Positions 16,897 to 26,084 of a stretch of 64,000 nt of DNA are shown here, one piece after another (positions within the stretch are counted from its first letter, which is position 1; each line of letters starts with the position of its first letter). The notes below the pieces were generated by a model that saw only the letters and a list, made by a program, of their open reading frames with translations, made no database searches and was not told the DNA's origin. The translations under genes were made by a program, and so were the position numbers. Where the stretch lies: NCBI GenBank assembly GCA_963719525.1, contig CAVRCG010000004.1:1178001-1242000 (forward strand), read 5' to 3'. Source of the DNA: Bernardetia sp963719525. Lineage in GTDB: Bacteria > Bacteroidota > Bacteroidia > Cytophagales > Bernardetiaceae.

Positions 16897-17475
16897 CTAT
16901 TTCTGAAAGCTATTTAACCAATTAAAAGCTTTTGGAGCATTTCTGTGCAAATCAGTCAGTTTTTCAATATTTTGGTCTGGAATAGAATTTACATCTGGAT
17001 GTTTTAGTCCTTCTCTAGTAACACTTTCTTCTCTCAAAATATGCAGCGTTGGATAAGGCGAACGGTTGGTGTAAAGTGCTGGTGCATTCAGGCTTTCGCC
17101 TCCATAAACTATATTTGGATGAAACATAACCAACTGAAAAATAGAATCTAACTTGTTTTTTTCTAAATATAGAGTTAGTTCGAGATAGAAATTTGTAAAA
17201 TCTTTGAAACCTTTTAATTTTGGTTTGTTGAACGAATTTGGAAAAACAATCAACGTTGTATCTATATAATTAGGCTCGTCTTTTTTGCTATTTTGCAAAA
17301 ATTCAATTTCAGAAATTACTTTTTCTATACATTCTTTATGTATTTTGGTAGGTTCTATTTCGAAACGAATTTGTTTTTTGGCGTGAACAGTATGAGCAAA
17401 CGGACAAAGGTTGAGCTTCAAAATCCATTGTTTGAACCATATTTTGGTGTTTTGTTCTACTTCTGAAATTTTCAT
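16897..17475 (-). CDS. DUF1415 family protein
   Basis: 192 residues, cytosolic. DUF1415 hallmarks are the opening W-x-x-x-W-x-x-x-LNLCPFA motif (IWFKQWILKLNLCPFA), the LMFHPNIVYGG-like segment (QLVMFHPN), the NRSPYPTLHILRE block and the closing HPDVNSIPDQN. The biochemical role of the family is not known. Start ATG at 17473-17475. The gene is divergent from the hydrolase at 17627. Confidence 0.85.
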   Translation of the reverse strand: MKISEVEQNTKIWFKQWILKLNLCPFAHTVHAKKQIRFEIEPTKIHKECIEKVISEIEFLQNSKKDEPNYIDTTLIVFPNSFNKPKLKGFKDFTNFYLELTLYLEKNKLDSIFQLVMFHPNIVYGGESLNAPALYTNRSPYPTLHILREESVTREGLKHPDVNSIPDQNIEKLTDLHRNAPKAFNWLNSFQK

Positions 17476-17626
17476 CTATAACTAAAATTTATGTCTAAAA
17501 TCTAATACTGTTTTTTGGATAATTTAAGTGAGCAAGATAGGAAAAACTAAGTAAAATTATTTTTAAAAATTCTATATTTGTGAATAATGAACGTGGATTT
17601 TATTCGAAAAAAGAAATAAATAAAAA

Positions 17627-18559
17627 ATGAATTTAGAAAAGGATTTTACAAATCAAATTTTAGAACTAACAGACGATTACGAGGGAAAAGTAATTGCTGT
17701 TCTTACTTCGTGTAACGCAAATACAGGAAACCGAAAAAGTGTAATTTATATTCACGGTTATATCAATTATTTTTTTCATCCTCATGTAGCTGAAAAATTT
17801 ATCGAAAACGGTTTTGATTTTTATGCGTTAGATTTGCGAAAATATGGGCGTTCTTATCTTCCTCATCAACGAGAAAATTATTGTAAATCAATTACCGAAT
17901 ATTTTGAGGAAATAAGCGAAGCAATCCATCTCATTTATGAAAAAAGTAATTCTCCTATTTATCTTTTAGGACATTCTACAGGTGGACTGACGGCTTGTAA
18001 TTATGCTAATTTTGGAGAAGAAAAGGACAAAATTAGTGGTCTTATCTTGAATTCTCCTTTCTTAGATTTTTATGATAGTGATTTTAAAAAGAATGCTACT
18101 CTAGCAGCTTGTAATATTATCACACTTTTTTACGATTATGCTTACGTTATCAATATGCTTTCGCCTGTTTATGTACAGAGTATTCATAAAGATTTTAATG
18201 GAGAATGGGATTTTAATTTGAAATGGAAATATACACAAGGCTTTCCGACCTATTTTAAATGGATTTTGGCAGTCGATGAAGCGCACGAAAAATTACGTAA
18301 ATATTCAAATATTCAAGTTCCTGTTTTAGTAATGCACTCTTCTAGTTCGGACAAATTTTTTACTTTTTCGGAAGCAGCTATGCGAAAAGATATTGTTTTA
18401 GATGTAGAAGATATAAAAGAACGTGGTGCAAAATTAGGCTCAAAAGTTACTTTGTTAGAAGTAGAAAATGCTATTCACGATATATTTTTGTCTAAAAAAG
18501 AAGTAAGAGAAAAAGCTTTTGAAGGAATGTTTGAATGGTTTTTGGAAGTAGATAAATAA
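17627..18559 (+). CDS. Alpha/beta hydrolase, S33/monoacylglycerol lipase type
   Basis: 310 residues. The oxyanion segment VIYIHGY, the nucleophile elbow GHSTGG with Ser117, an Asp in VLVMHSSSSDKFF and a His in VENAIHDIFLS give a complete catalytic triad. Overall layout matches cytosolic serine aminopeptidase S33/lysophospholipase-type hydrolases; the substrate cannot be read from sequence. No signal peptide. A possible -7 box TATATTTG lies at 17573-17580. The peptidase gene 85 bp downstream may be co-transcribed. Confidence 0.85.
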   Translation: MNLEKDFTNQILELTDDYEGKVIAVLTSCNANTGNRKSVIYIHGYINYFFHPHVAEKFIENGFDFYALDLRKYGRSYLPHQRENYCKSITEYFEEISEAIHLIYEKSNSPIYLLGHSTGGLTACNYANFGEEKDKISGLILNSPFLDFYDSDFKKNATLAACNIITLFYDYAYVINMLSPVYVQSIHKDFNGEWDFNLKWKYTQGFPTYFKWILAVDEAHEKLRKYSNIQVPVLVMHSSSSDKFFTFSEAAMRKDIVLDVEDIKERGAKLGSKVTLLEVENAIHDIFLSKKEVREKAFEGMFEWFLEVDK

Positions 18560-18643
18560 CAATACTAAATAAAGAAGTATTTGAATTTTCGCTAACAGTA
18601 ATAACTTTTATTGATAAAAATTTCTCTCCAAAACAAAAATAAT

Positions 18644-19489
18644 ATGAACCTATTAGAAACTGTCAAAAACTTAGAAAACAAAACCGACCAAAAACGTTTC
18701 GAATTTATCATTAACTTTCTACAAGAAAACAAAATAAAATATCAACTTCATAACTACAAAACAGGTAAAAATATAATTATAAAATCAAATCAAAATAATA
18801 ATTCAGATAAACCGTATATTGGAATAAGTTCGCATTTTGATGTCGTTCCTAATTCTGGTGGTGCAAACGATAACGCTACTTCGATAGCTGTTTGTTTGGA
18901 TATTTTGATGAGAATAAAAGAAGAATTAAAACAAAATCCTGCTTTTCTAGAAAATCTAGCTTTTGATATAACTATTTTTATTTTTGATGAAGAAGAACGA
19001 AATCTTTTAGGTTCTAGAGCTTACGTACAAGAGTTTGGAAGAAAGGAAATAAAGGACGGAAAACTAATCGGACTTATAAATTTGGAGATGTTGGGGCAAG
19101 GAGATAAAATTGCGCTTTGGAATTTAGATGATGATTTTGAAGCAGGAAAAACATTAAAAACGTTAGAAACAACAGCAAAAGAAAACGGTATTTTTGCGAA
19201 GCGTTTTGATAAAATTGTTACTAATTCGGCTGATCATGTGAGTTTCAAAAATGCAAACTTAGACGATGCTTTTACAATAACATGCATTTCTGACAAAGAT
19301 ATGGAAGTTTCATATCAATATTATGAAGCGCAAAATAAGGGTGCAAGCATTTTTTCGTTGATGGAAATCATCAATCAAGCTCCTATCTTTCAACATTACC
19401 ACAAACCAACAGATTTGAGTGAACATTTGAATGAAGAAAGTATGAAAAGAGTTTCGGATTTGATTTGGCAAACATTACTCAAAATGTAA
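18644..19489 (+). CDS. M28 family zinc aminopeptidase-like protein
   Basis: 281 residues from the ATG at 18644 (a longer frame begins with TTG at 18611). Metal and catalytic motifs of the M28/M20 clan are visible: ISSHFDVV, then PNSGGANDNATS (bridging Asp), then FIFDEEERNLLGS (catalytic and ligand Glu), NLEMLGQGD, and a terminal HYHKPTDL with the last histidine ligand. No signal peptide, so it is either cytosolic or exported otherwise. Substrates are probably peptides. It follows the hydrolase gene with 84 bp between. Confidence 0.85.
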   Translation: MNLLETVKNLENKTDQKRFEFIINFLQENKIKYQLHNYKTGKNIIIKSNQNNNSDKPYIGISSHFDVVPNSGGANDNATSIAVCLDILMRIKEELKQNPAFLENLAFDITIFIFDEEERNLLGSRAYVQEFGRKEIKDGKLIGLINLEMLGQGDKIALWNLDDDFEAGKTLKTLETTAKENGIFAKRFDKIVTNSADHVSFKNANLDDAFTITCISDKDMEVSYQYYEAQNKGASIFSLMEIINQAPIFQHYHKPTDLSEHLNEESMKRVSDLIWQTLLKM

Positions 19490-19493
19490 TTTT

Positions 19494-19604
19494 AATGTAG
19501 CTCAAATGTAGCTCAAATGTAGCTCACTCTTTAGAGTGAGTAGCTGTTTCAGATGTATAATCTGTTCTTAAAATATGGTTTTCCAACAGGCTAAGAAGCC
19601 TGTT
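19494..19604. repeat. Short tandem repeat and two palindromes
   Basis: Three copies of an 11-12 bp unit (atgtagctcaa) lead into the palindrome ctcactct-tt-agagtgag (19523-19540; same core as 12431-12447), and at 19585-19604 lies a hairpin aacaggct-aaga-agcctgtt related to one at 3015-3034. Located between the convergent M28 gene and rnpB; one or both could act as terminators. Confidence 0.6.
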
Positions 19605-19682
19605 ATACAGTTTAGTACAAAAAAAGCCAGCATTTCGAATCTTTCAATCTAAAATACTGACTTTATAATTTTAAAATAAGTT

Positions 19683-20110
19683 GTAAAAATAGGTCTATAA
19701 GCCGAGTCCTGTCCAGTCTGTTTTTACACAAACTTGTCCTATCATTTATCTACGCTAGATTTCACAAAATAGCTTTAACGACCTACCCGTCTGCTAAAGC
19801 GAGCCACTTTTTTGTTTAATGTCTGTTGAACAGAACAAAAAACAAACGCAGACTTATTTGGTCTTTCAACACATGGGGTTTATTCGCCCAAAAAAGTTAC
19901 CTTTTCTGTCGGTGCGCTCTTACCACACCTTTTCACCCTTTCCGATTATTTTGCTCAATTCAATTCAAAAAACAAAATAAAAGGTGGTTATTTTCTGTAA
20001 CACTTTCCGTCTATACTTACAACTTTTTTGACTTTGTATAGCCTTCCCGTTAGGAAGCATGTTGCTCTGTGCTGCTCGGACTTTCCTCTTTCGTTTCCTT
20101 ATTATTTTAC
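19683..20110 (-). ncRNA. rnpB: RNase P RNA
   Basis: On the minus strand, the 5' region reads gaaacgaaagaggaaagtcc followed by gagcagcacagagcaacatg, the universally conserved P4/CR-I block, and the 3' region reads ggacaggactcggcttatag, the conserved 3' block with CR-V. P1 can be formed from gtaaaataat(aa)gg at the 5' end and cctatttttac at the 3' end, which sets the boundaries. About 428 nt, a little long for a class A RNA, with AT-rich extension loops. It is the catalytic RNA that trims the 5' leader of pre-tRNAs. Ends are accurate to within about 10 nt. Confidence 0.93.
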
Positions 20111-20504
20111 CTCAGAGAAGCTACCAAATAAGAAAAGTGAAAGCGATAAGACAACCTATTAAGTTAAATTAGGTTAAAGTTGTACTTAAAATAATTCAAC
20201 TCTATCTCAAAATAAGATAAAAATTAGTTAAACATTAAACAAAAATTTCATTAAATCTGTTTTACAATCTGTTATTTTAGCAAATATCAAAATAATTTAT
20301 CAATTTTATAGTATTATTTTCTGATAATAGTTAAAAGTTAGAACGAAAAATCAAGAATAATCGTAAATCAAGTTTTGATAAAATTTAGATACAATTATAT
20401 TCCCTTATTTTGATTGTATTTTTTTGAAACTCAACTTTACTCTACAACAAATTAATTTTTGATTTATAACTACGTTTAATAATTCCCCTTAATAATTACT
20501 ACAA
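20111..20504. other. Intergenic, no gene seen
   Basis: 394 AT-rich bases between divergent rnpB and the STAS-like gene. They must contain the promoters of both. No convincing open frame, RNA or repeat is seen. Confidence 0.4.
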
Positions 20505-21059
20505 ATGGTTCACTCTTTCAAATCGATACATCGAGAAGAATATGCATCAAAAAAACAAGTTTTTGATGATGCTCATACTGCCTATAAAGAAGATTTAGAT
20601 AAAGGAAATATAAAAATCCCTACAGAAAATACAGTATTATTCGAAACTTCCTTTGCGAAAATAAATTATATCCCTAAAGACGAAAATGATAAAGAAGCTA
20701 TTGTAGAAGGTATTTTGGCTCTATCATGGAACGGTAACATAACCGACGAAGAGTATAAAGAAGTAATGAACAAACTGCTTGAATTTGTTTATTTATATAG
20801 TACTTCAAGGTTGTTAATAAATGCAATGGAGTTGGGATATGTAAGTATGTTTGCTCGTGCTTGGTTGACTCTGGATTGGATTCCTCGCATGCAAAAACAG
20901 GAAATAGAACCGTCAAAAATAGCTATTCTGCGTACAGATGCGCCTATGCACAAGGTAGGAATTGATTATGTGGTTAGTTATCTACAACAAACACTTCCTT
21001 ATGATTGCAGATTTTATGTAAGTGAGCAAAATGCTATTAATTGGGTTTTTAGAAAATAA
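20505..21059 (+). CDS. STAS/SpoIIAA-like protein
   Basis: 184 residues, soluble. The C-terminal 120 residues show the alternating strand-helix pattern of single-domain SpoIIAA-like (STAS) proteins found in many Bacteroidota: a strand with LLINAMELGYVS, a helix with an aromatic-rich centre (ARAWLTLDWIPRMQ), KIAILRTDAP, and a last segment DCRFYVSEQNAINWVF. The same closing pattern (FxTEEEAxxWL) is seen in 37412-37846 and 61720-62118. The first 60 residues are not recognised. Role unknown; STAS proteins usually bind partners and regulate. Confidence 0.5.
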   Translation: MVHSFKSIHREEYASKKQVFDDAHTAYKEDLDKGNIKIPTENTVLFETSFAKINYIPKDENDKEAIVEGILALSWNGNITDEEYKEVMNKLLEFVYLYSTSRLLINAMELGYVSMFARAWLTLDWIPRMQKQEIEPSKIAILRTDAPMHKVGIDYVVSYLQQTLPYDCRFYVSEQNAINWVFRK

Positions 21060-21220
21060 ATCCAATTTCACAACCAATTAGCAGTAACTGACCAGAACAC
21101 GTTTTTTGTACAAACTCAAATTTATACAGAAGACGTGTTTTATTTTTAAATAATTTATTGATTAATAATTATGTATTTCTGATTTGTAGAAACTCAAACT
21201 AACTAGACATTTATGATAAA

Positions 21221-22141
21221 ATGATAGAACTCAAATATCCTCGTCAGCGCATTTTTGTTGCTTTTCTGATTTATACTTTACTTTCCTTTGCTGTGGCTAC
21301 GCTTAGTTTTTGGCTTTTTAGGCGTGTCGAATCAATAAATCTTTTAGCAGACAGAGTACACGAATTGCATATTAGTATTCGAAATTTATCTAAGTTGAGA
21401 AGTGATTTTTTATTAAACGAACCCTTAAACGAAGAATTTTATAGAACAGGAAATAGTTGATTTTTGAAAGAATATGTAGTCAGTCAATCCTTAATACTTA
21501 TTTCAGTAGATTCTATTAAAAAATCTCCTCAAGCCAAAAGGTGGAATATGAACCAAAACTTAGACTCATTACAGTTTGAAGTAGCTTTGAGTGCCGATAT
21601 GATGAAAGAATTAGCTCAAAAGATAAGACTTAGAGGATACAAAAATTATGGTTTGGAAGGTGTAATGAGAGAATATGCCAGACAATTAGAAAATCAGAAT
21701 GAAATAGACATAGATTTAGGTTTGATTTTACAATTACGAAGACACGAAAAAAATTTTATTAATAGATTGGATAGCGTTTCTTTAGACAAATGGAAGACCA
21801 ATTTTAAAGCACTTACTAAGCAGATTGTAGAAGACAAAAATTTCAAATTAGAGCAAAAATATAAGTATTTAGCGTATTTAGATGCCTACAGAGATTCTTT
21901 TCTTCATTTTGTAAAGGTAGATTATGATATTGGCTATCGACAAGAAAGTGGATTTACTGCCCAAACTAATTTGAGAGATTTATTGATTTTGAAACACATT
22001 GACAAACTAGATATTTACTCTCAAAATAAGAAAGATTATACCTTAGTTCAGCTCCGTTTTATTACAGTTGTTTTGGTTACGGCTTCTGTTATTGCTTCCA
22101 TGCTACTTAGTTTGTCGTTCCCTTACATAATGAAAATTTAG
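21221..22141 (+). pseudogene. Membrane sensor fragment with in-frame TGA
   Basis: One frame runs from ATG 21221 to the stop at 22141, interrupted by TGA at 21458-21460. It encodes a membrane segment (FVAFLIYTLLSFAVATLSFWLF), about 220 residues of helical extracytoplasmic domain and a second membrane segment (FITVVLVTASVIASMLLSLSF), then stops six residues later. This is the sensor half of a histidine kinase or similar receptor, without HAMP or output domain. Both the internal stop and the abrupt end point to decay. The N-terminal part would be 79 residues alone. Confidence 0.65.
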
Positions 22142-22195
22142 TACATAAAACGTCTTTTGATTTCTTTAAAACTATAACAAATAGTCCCCTATAAG

Positions 22196-22230
22196 AACGC
22201 CTATTTTAGTTGTAATAGATGCGTTTTTTT
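22196..22230 (+). terminator. Terminator after the sensor fragment
   Basis: Imperfect stem aacgcctattt / aatagatgcgtt, with a 2-base bulge, followed by eight T residues. Confidence 0.6.
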
Positions 22231-22240
22231 TGTATATTTG
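22210..22240 (+). promoter_or_regulatory. Possible gyrB promoter, Bacteroidota type
   Basis: TTG at 22210-22212 and TATATTTG at 22233-22240 with 20 bp between fit the -33/-7 consensus (TTTG, TAnnTTTG) of the Bacteroidota housekeeping sigma factor. It would give a leader of about 170 nt before the gyrB ATG. Confidence 0.5.
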
Positions 22241-22416
22241 TATAAACATTTTTGGAACGAATTGTGCCTTTTATAAAGTAACAGAATTAGTTCAAAATCA
22301 ATTAGCAAATAATTAATAATCAGCTTTTTAAGTTGTCTTTACAAACAACAAAAGTAGCGTAAAATCAATGTGCTAATCCGAAAATATAACGCATTTAATA
22401 ACTAGCAATACAAAAA

Positions 22417-24450
22417 ATGGCAGAAAACAATAAAGATGAAAGTGCAATCGTAGAAACAGATCTAGATGCTACAGTTTCTATCAATCAAGAAGATAACGGT
22501 AGAGGAAATTATGGCGCAGATAATATTCAAGTTCTTGAAGGATTAGAAGCCGTTCGTAAACGTCCAGCCATGTATATTGGAGATGTAGGCGTTAAAGGTT
22601 TGCATCATTTAATTTGGGAAGTGGTAGATAACTCTATTGATGAGGCTCTTGCTGGTCATTGTGATACCATACACGTAACGATAAATGAAGGAAATACAAT
22701 TACGGTTAGAGATAATGGTCGTGGTATTCCGACAGATATTCATACAAAGGAAAACCGTTCTGCTTTAGAGGTCGTCATGACAGTTCTCCATGCAGGTGGA
22801 AAGTTTGATAAAGATACCTATAAAGTTTCTGGTGGTCTTCACGGTGTTGGTGTTTCGTGTGTGAATGCCTTATCTGATGATTTGAGAGTAGAAGTACATA
22901 GAAATGGAAAAATTTATGAGCAAGAATATTCTTGTGGTGCGCCCAAATATTCGGTTCGTGAAATAGGAACTACTGATATTTCGGGTACTCAGGTTACCTT
23001 TCATCCAGATGCAAGTATTTTTACGCATTCTGTTTTTAAATATGAAACGGTTGCTAATCGTCTTCGTGAACTTTCTTACCTCAATGCAGGTGTGAAAATT
23101 ACGCTTTCAGATGTACGAGAAGGAACAGGCGAAAAAGATGAAGAAGGTAATTTTGTTACCGAAACATTTATTTCAGAAGGTGGATTACGTGAATTTGTAG
23201 AATATTTGGATCAAAGTCGTACCTCAATTATTCCTAATCCGATTTATGTAGAAGGAAATAAAAATGATGTTCCTGTCGAAGTAGCTATTCTTTATAATAC
23301 GTCGTATGCTGAAAATGTATTCTCGTATGTAAATAATATTTCTACTATAGAAGGAGGAACGCATATTACAGGTTTTTATCGTGCCTTGACAAGAACATTA
23401 AAAGGATATGCAGATAAAAATGGCTTGACAGATAAGAAAGTAGAACTTTCAGGCTCTGATTTTAGAGAAGGAATGACTGCCGTAATTTCTGTAAAAGTAA
23501 TGGAACCTCAATTTGAGGGACAAACCAAAACGAAATTAGGAAACTCCGAAGTTTCGGGTGCAGTAGAAACATGTGTAGCCGATGCACTTTACAATTATTT
23601 AGAAGAAAATCCGAAAGAAGCCAAAACCATTATCCAAAAAGTAGCTGTTGCTGCTCAAGCTCGTCTGGCTGCAAGAAAAGCTCGTGAAATGGTTCAGCGT
23701 AAAACGGCACTTAGTGGAACAGGACTACCAGGAAAATTAGCCGATTGTTCGGAAAAAGACCCTGAAAAATGTGAAATATACTTAGTTGAAGGGGATTCTG
23801 CAGGTGGCTCGGCCAAACAAGGAAGAGATAGACAATCACAAGCTATTTTGCCATTGCGTGGTAAAATCTTGAATGTAGAAAAAGCACAAGAACACCGTAT
23901 TTATGATAATGAAGAGATAAAAAATATTATTACAGCTTTGGGAATCCGTTTTGGAGAAAACGAACAGGGCGAAAAATATTTGAATCTTGACAAACTTCGC
24001 TATCATAAAATTGTAATCATGACCGATGCAGATGTTGATGGAAGTCATATTAGAACGCTTATTTTGACACTTTTCTTCCGTTATATGAAGGATTTGGTGG
24101 AGAAAGGATATGTTTATATTGCTCAACCTCCTTTGTATCTTGTCAAAAAAGGAAAACAGCAGATTTATTGTTGGGACGAACCTCAACGTGAGCAAGCAAT
24201 GAGAGAACTCGGTGGCTCAAATGGAAATATGAATGGAATAGGAGTTCAGCGTTACAAAGGTTTGGGAGAAATGAATCCAGAACAACTTTGGGAAACTACA
24301 ATGAATCCAGAAACTAGAAGTATGAAGCGTGTAGATGTAGAATCGGCTGCTGCCGCTGACCAACTTTTTTCTATGCTTATGGGCGATGAAGTTGCACCAC
24401 GTAGAGAATTTATTGAGAAAAATGCTCGTTATGCTCGTGTAGATACTTGA
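22417..24450 (+). CDS. gyrB: DNA gyrase subunit B
   Basis: 677 residues, the short form without the insertion found in proteobacterial GyrB. GHKL ATPase motifs: EVVDNSIDEALAGHC, DNGRGIPTDIH and GGLHGVGVSCVNALS. The TOPRIM domain begins with YLVEGDSAGGSAKQGRDR and carries TDADVDGSHI; the tail ends in RRKFIE-type sequence (RREFIEKNARYARV). The product introduces negative supercoils with GyrA. The first 30 residues are a charged extension. It ends with a real TGA stop, which shows that TGA is not reassigned here. A strong terminator follows. Confidence 0.97.
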   Translation: MAENNKDESAIVETDLDATVSINQEDNGRGNYGADNIQVLEGLEAVRKRPAMYIGDVGVKGLHHLIWEVVDNSIDEALAGHCDTIHVTINEGNTITVRDNGRGIPTDIHTKENRSALEVVMTVLHAGGKFDKDTYKVSGGLHGVGVSCVNALSDDLRVEVHRNGKIYEQEYSCGAPKYSVREIGTTDISGTQVTFHPDASIFTHSVFKYETVANRLRELSYLNAGVKITLSDVREGTGEKDEEGNFVTETFISEGGLREFVEYLDQSRTSIIPNPIYVEGNKNDVPVEVAILYNTSYAENVFSYVNNISTIEGGTHITGFYRALTRTLKGYADKNGLTDKKVELSGSDFREGMTAVISVKVMEPQFEGQTKTKLGNSEVSGAVETCVADALYNYLEENPKEAKTIIQKVAVAAQARLAARKAREMVQRKTALSGTGLPGKLADCSEKDPEKCEIYLVEGDSAGGSAKQGRDRQSQAILPLRGKILNVEKAQEHRIYDNEEIKNIITALGIRFGENEQGEKYLNLDKLRYHKIVIMTDADVDGSHIRTLILTLFFRYMKDLVEKGYVYIAQPPLYLVKKGKQQIYCWDEPQREQAMRELGGSNGNMNGIGVQRYKGLGEMNPEQLWETTMNPETRSMKRVDVESAAAADQLFSMLMGDEVAPRREFIEKNARYARVDT

Positions 24451-24532
24451 TAAATACCTAATACATACTTGAAACATGTGTAGTAATTTTTTTTGAAGGT
24501 TTTATTCGAACCTCAACGAGAGTAATTTGTAG

Positions 24533-24583
24533 AAAACCATAAAAATTAAGTAAATTATTTTATTTAATTTTTATGGTTTTTTT
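24533..24583 (+). terminator. gyrB terminator
   Basis: Perfect 17-bp stem (aaaaccataaaaattaa / ttaatttttatggtttt) with a 14-base loop followed by T residues. Confidence 0.85.
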
Positions 24584-24978
24584 GTGTCTAATTGGCTCAA
24601 AAAGCTATAAAACAAAGGAAATCAAAAATAGACAGAAAAAAACTCAACTATTTTTAGAATAGTTTTACTATTAGTGTAACCTTTTTCCTGCAAACAGAGT
24701 ATATATAAGCAGACAGACACTTTAAATAGTTTCGCTTTTAAGTCTTAATGAACTAAAGACAAAATTAAGAAAATAAAAGCCATTTTTTAAGAAAAGGAAC
24801 AATCATTTTTTTTAACTTCCTTCTCCAACTATATCTATCTAAGTAAAGTAGTCTAACAAAACAACAACAAAGAAACTACAACAAAACATTTTCATTTAAG
24901 CAAATTAGCAAGACTAAAAATTTCCTAATTTTCATTTTTTTTATCTAGTCTTATAAATAGGCACAAATTTTTTAAACT
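24584..24978. other. Intergenic, no gene seen
   Basis: About 395 AT-rich bases upstream of the small stress-protein cluster. No coding frame, RNA or repeat is recognised; presumably the promoter and leader of the 24979 gene. Confidence 0.4.
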
Positions 24979-25170
24979 ATGAACTTCAAAGCAATAATTA
25001 GCATCTTCCTTATCTTAATGGGCATTATCGGATTAGTAATAGGTGTATTTGGCATCTTTGGAAATAATCTTTCTAATCAAAATCCTTGGATATTTGCAGT
25101 ACTTGGGCTTATCTTTTTTGTTTCTGGAATGGGACTTTTCAAAACTACTAGTGGAAAAGTAGAAGGCTAA
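24979..25170 (+). CDS. Small membrane protein, 63 aa
   Basis: Two membrane segments (IISIFLILMGIIGLVIGVFGIF and WIFAVLGLIFFVSGMGLF) joined by a short polar loop, with a charged C-terminus. ATG preceded by an A-rich leader. It is the first of three small genes (with CsbD and a DUF5670-like protein) in the same orientation, a grouping typical of general-stress genes. No specific function is known. Confidence 0.65.
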   Translation: MNFKAIISIFLILMGIIGLVIGVFGIFGNNLSNQNPWIFAVLGLIFFVSGMGLFKTTSGKVEG

Positions 25171-25317
25171 ATAAAATCAAAAAAAGAAATTATTTTTCAG
25201 TATTTTTTGTAGATTATTTAAAACCAAATTATCCTGAAAACGTTATACTAGAAAGGTTGCTAAGTATATAATTTTTATAAACTGCAATCACATTTTTTAA
25301 ACTAAATTTTTATTCTT

Positions 25318-25503
25318 ATGGACAAATTAGAATTCAAAGGAACTTGGAACGAAGTAAAAGGTCGTATGAAAAAATCGTATGCTTCACTTACAGACGATGA
25401 CCTTACTTATGCAGAAGGTCAGGAAGACCAAATGCTAGGAAAACTTCAACAAAAACTTGGCAAAACAAGAGATGAAGTAGTGAAGATGATTAAATCTCTT
25501 TAA
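25318..25503 (+). CDS. CsbD-like stress protein
   Basis: 61 residues with the CsbD pattern: FKGTWNEVKGRMKKSYASLTDDDL, then EGQEDQMLGKLQQKLGKTRDEV. CsbD was described as a SigB-controlled stress protein in Bacillus subtilis; its molecular role is not settled. The protein is soluble and highly charged. Neighbouring small membrane proteins and repeated sequence on its 3' side suggest shared stress-related control. Confidence 0.88.
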   Translation: MDKLEFKGTWNEVKGRMKKSYASLTDDDLTYAEGQEDQMLGKLQQKLGKTRDEVVKMIKSL

Positions 25504-25577
25504 TCACAACTCTCAAACTCAAACTTAATCTCAAGGAAACAATCCAAAAACTCATTTCTAATTAGAAAGGAAATGAT

Positions 25578-25690
25578 CGATGCACAAGCTACGGTGGTGT
25601 GATAAGAACATTTTCTTTCTAATTTAATTTATTCTAATTATAAAAAAAACAAATGATGCACAAACTACGGTGGTGTGATAAATACATTTT
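25578..25690. repeat. Two direct repeats downstream of csbD
   Basis: Two copies of a unit of about 36-40 bp with the core gatgcacaagctacggtgg followed by tgtgataa, at 25578-25614 and 25651-25690, 76 bp apart. The core differs by one base. Each can fold weakly (cacaa/ttgtg-type ends). A related acggtggtgtag appears at 55826. Confidence 0.85.
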
Positions 25691-25795
25691 TTTTATAATT
25701 TATTTCTAAAACTTGTTTAATTTATTATTCAATTTTATAGAAAGACAACTAAACCTTCAATTTTTTAACCTCAATTTTTTCAACTTATTATTATT

Positions 25796-25954
25796 ATGGG
25801 AAATTTACTTTATATCGTCGCTGTTGTTCTTATCATTGTTTGGGCTGCTAGTTTTTTTAGTGGAGCTTATACAGGTGGAATCATTCATGTACTTTTAGTT
25901 ATTGCTGTTATTGCAGTTTTACTACGTGTTATTCGTGGTGGAAAAATTATATAA
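25796..25954 (+). CDS. Lmo0937/DUF5670-like small membrane protein
   Basis: 52 residues (ATG 25796-25798, TAA 25952-25954). MGNLLYIVAVVLIIVWAASF, a short GAYTGGI linker and a second hydrophobic segment ending LLRVIRGGK match the lmo0937 family of tiny two-helix membrane proteins, often next to CsbD and induced by stress. It lies 105 bp after the direct repeats. Family recognition is good; function is unknown. Confidence 0.8.
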   Translation: MGNLLYIVAVVLIIVWAASFFSGAYTGGIIHVLLVIAVIAVLLRVIRGGKII

Positions 25955-26008
25955 CCTCAAACTAAAAACGTACTAAAAACATACTAAAATTTTAGTAAAA
26001 GATATTTT

Positions 26009-26047
26009 AAACCTTCATTATTTAATTAATTAAATGATGAAGGTTTT
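26009..26047 (+). terminator. Terminator after the small stress genes
   Basis: Stem aaaccttcat(t)attta / taaatgatgaaggttt with an AT loop followed by T-rich sequence, 55 bp past the stop of the 52-residue gene. Confidence 0.75.
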
Positions 26048-26049
26048 AT

Positions 26050-26080
26050 TTTGTGCAAAAAAAAGTGTGTTGTATCTTTG
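26050..26080 (+). promoter_or_regulatory. Consensus Bacteroidota promoter for the HTTM gene
   Basis: TTTG (26050-26053), 19 bp, TATCTTTG (26073-26080): an exact fit to TTTG-N19-TAnnTTTG. The ATG follows at 26085, so transcription should begin at or within a few bases of the start codon and the mRNA would be leaderless or nearly so. Confidence 0.75.
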
Positions 26081-26084
26081 AAAG

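Noticed and set aside
19826..20041. 71-codon frame
   Set aside because: It falls inside the RNase P RNA gene and reads low-complexity residues; not coding.
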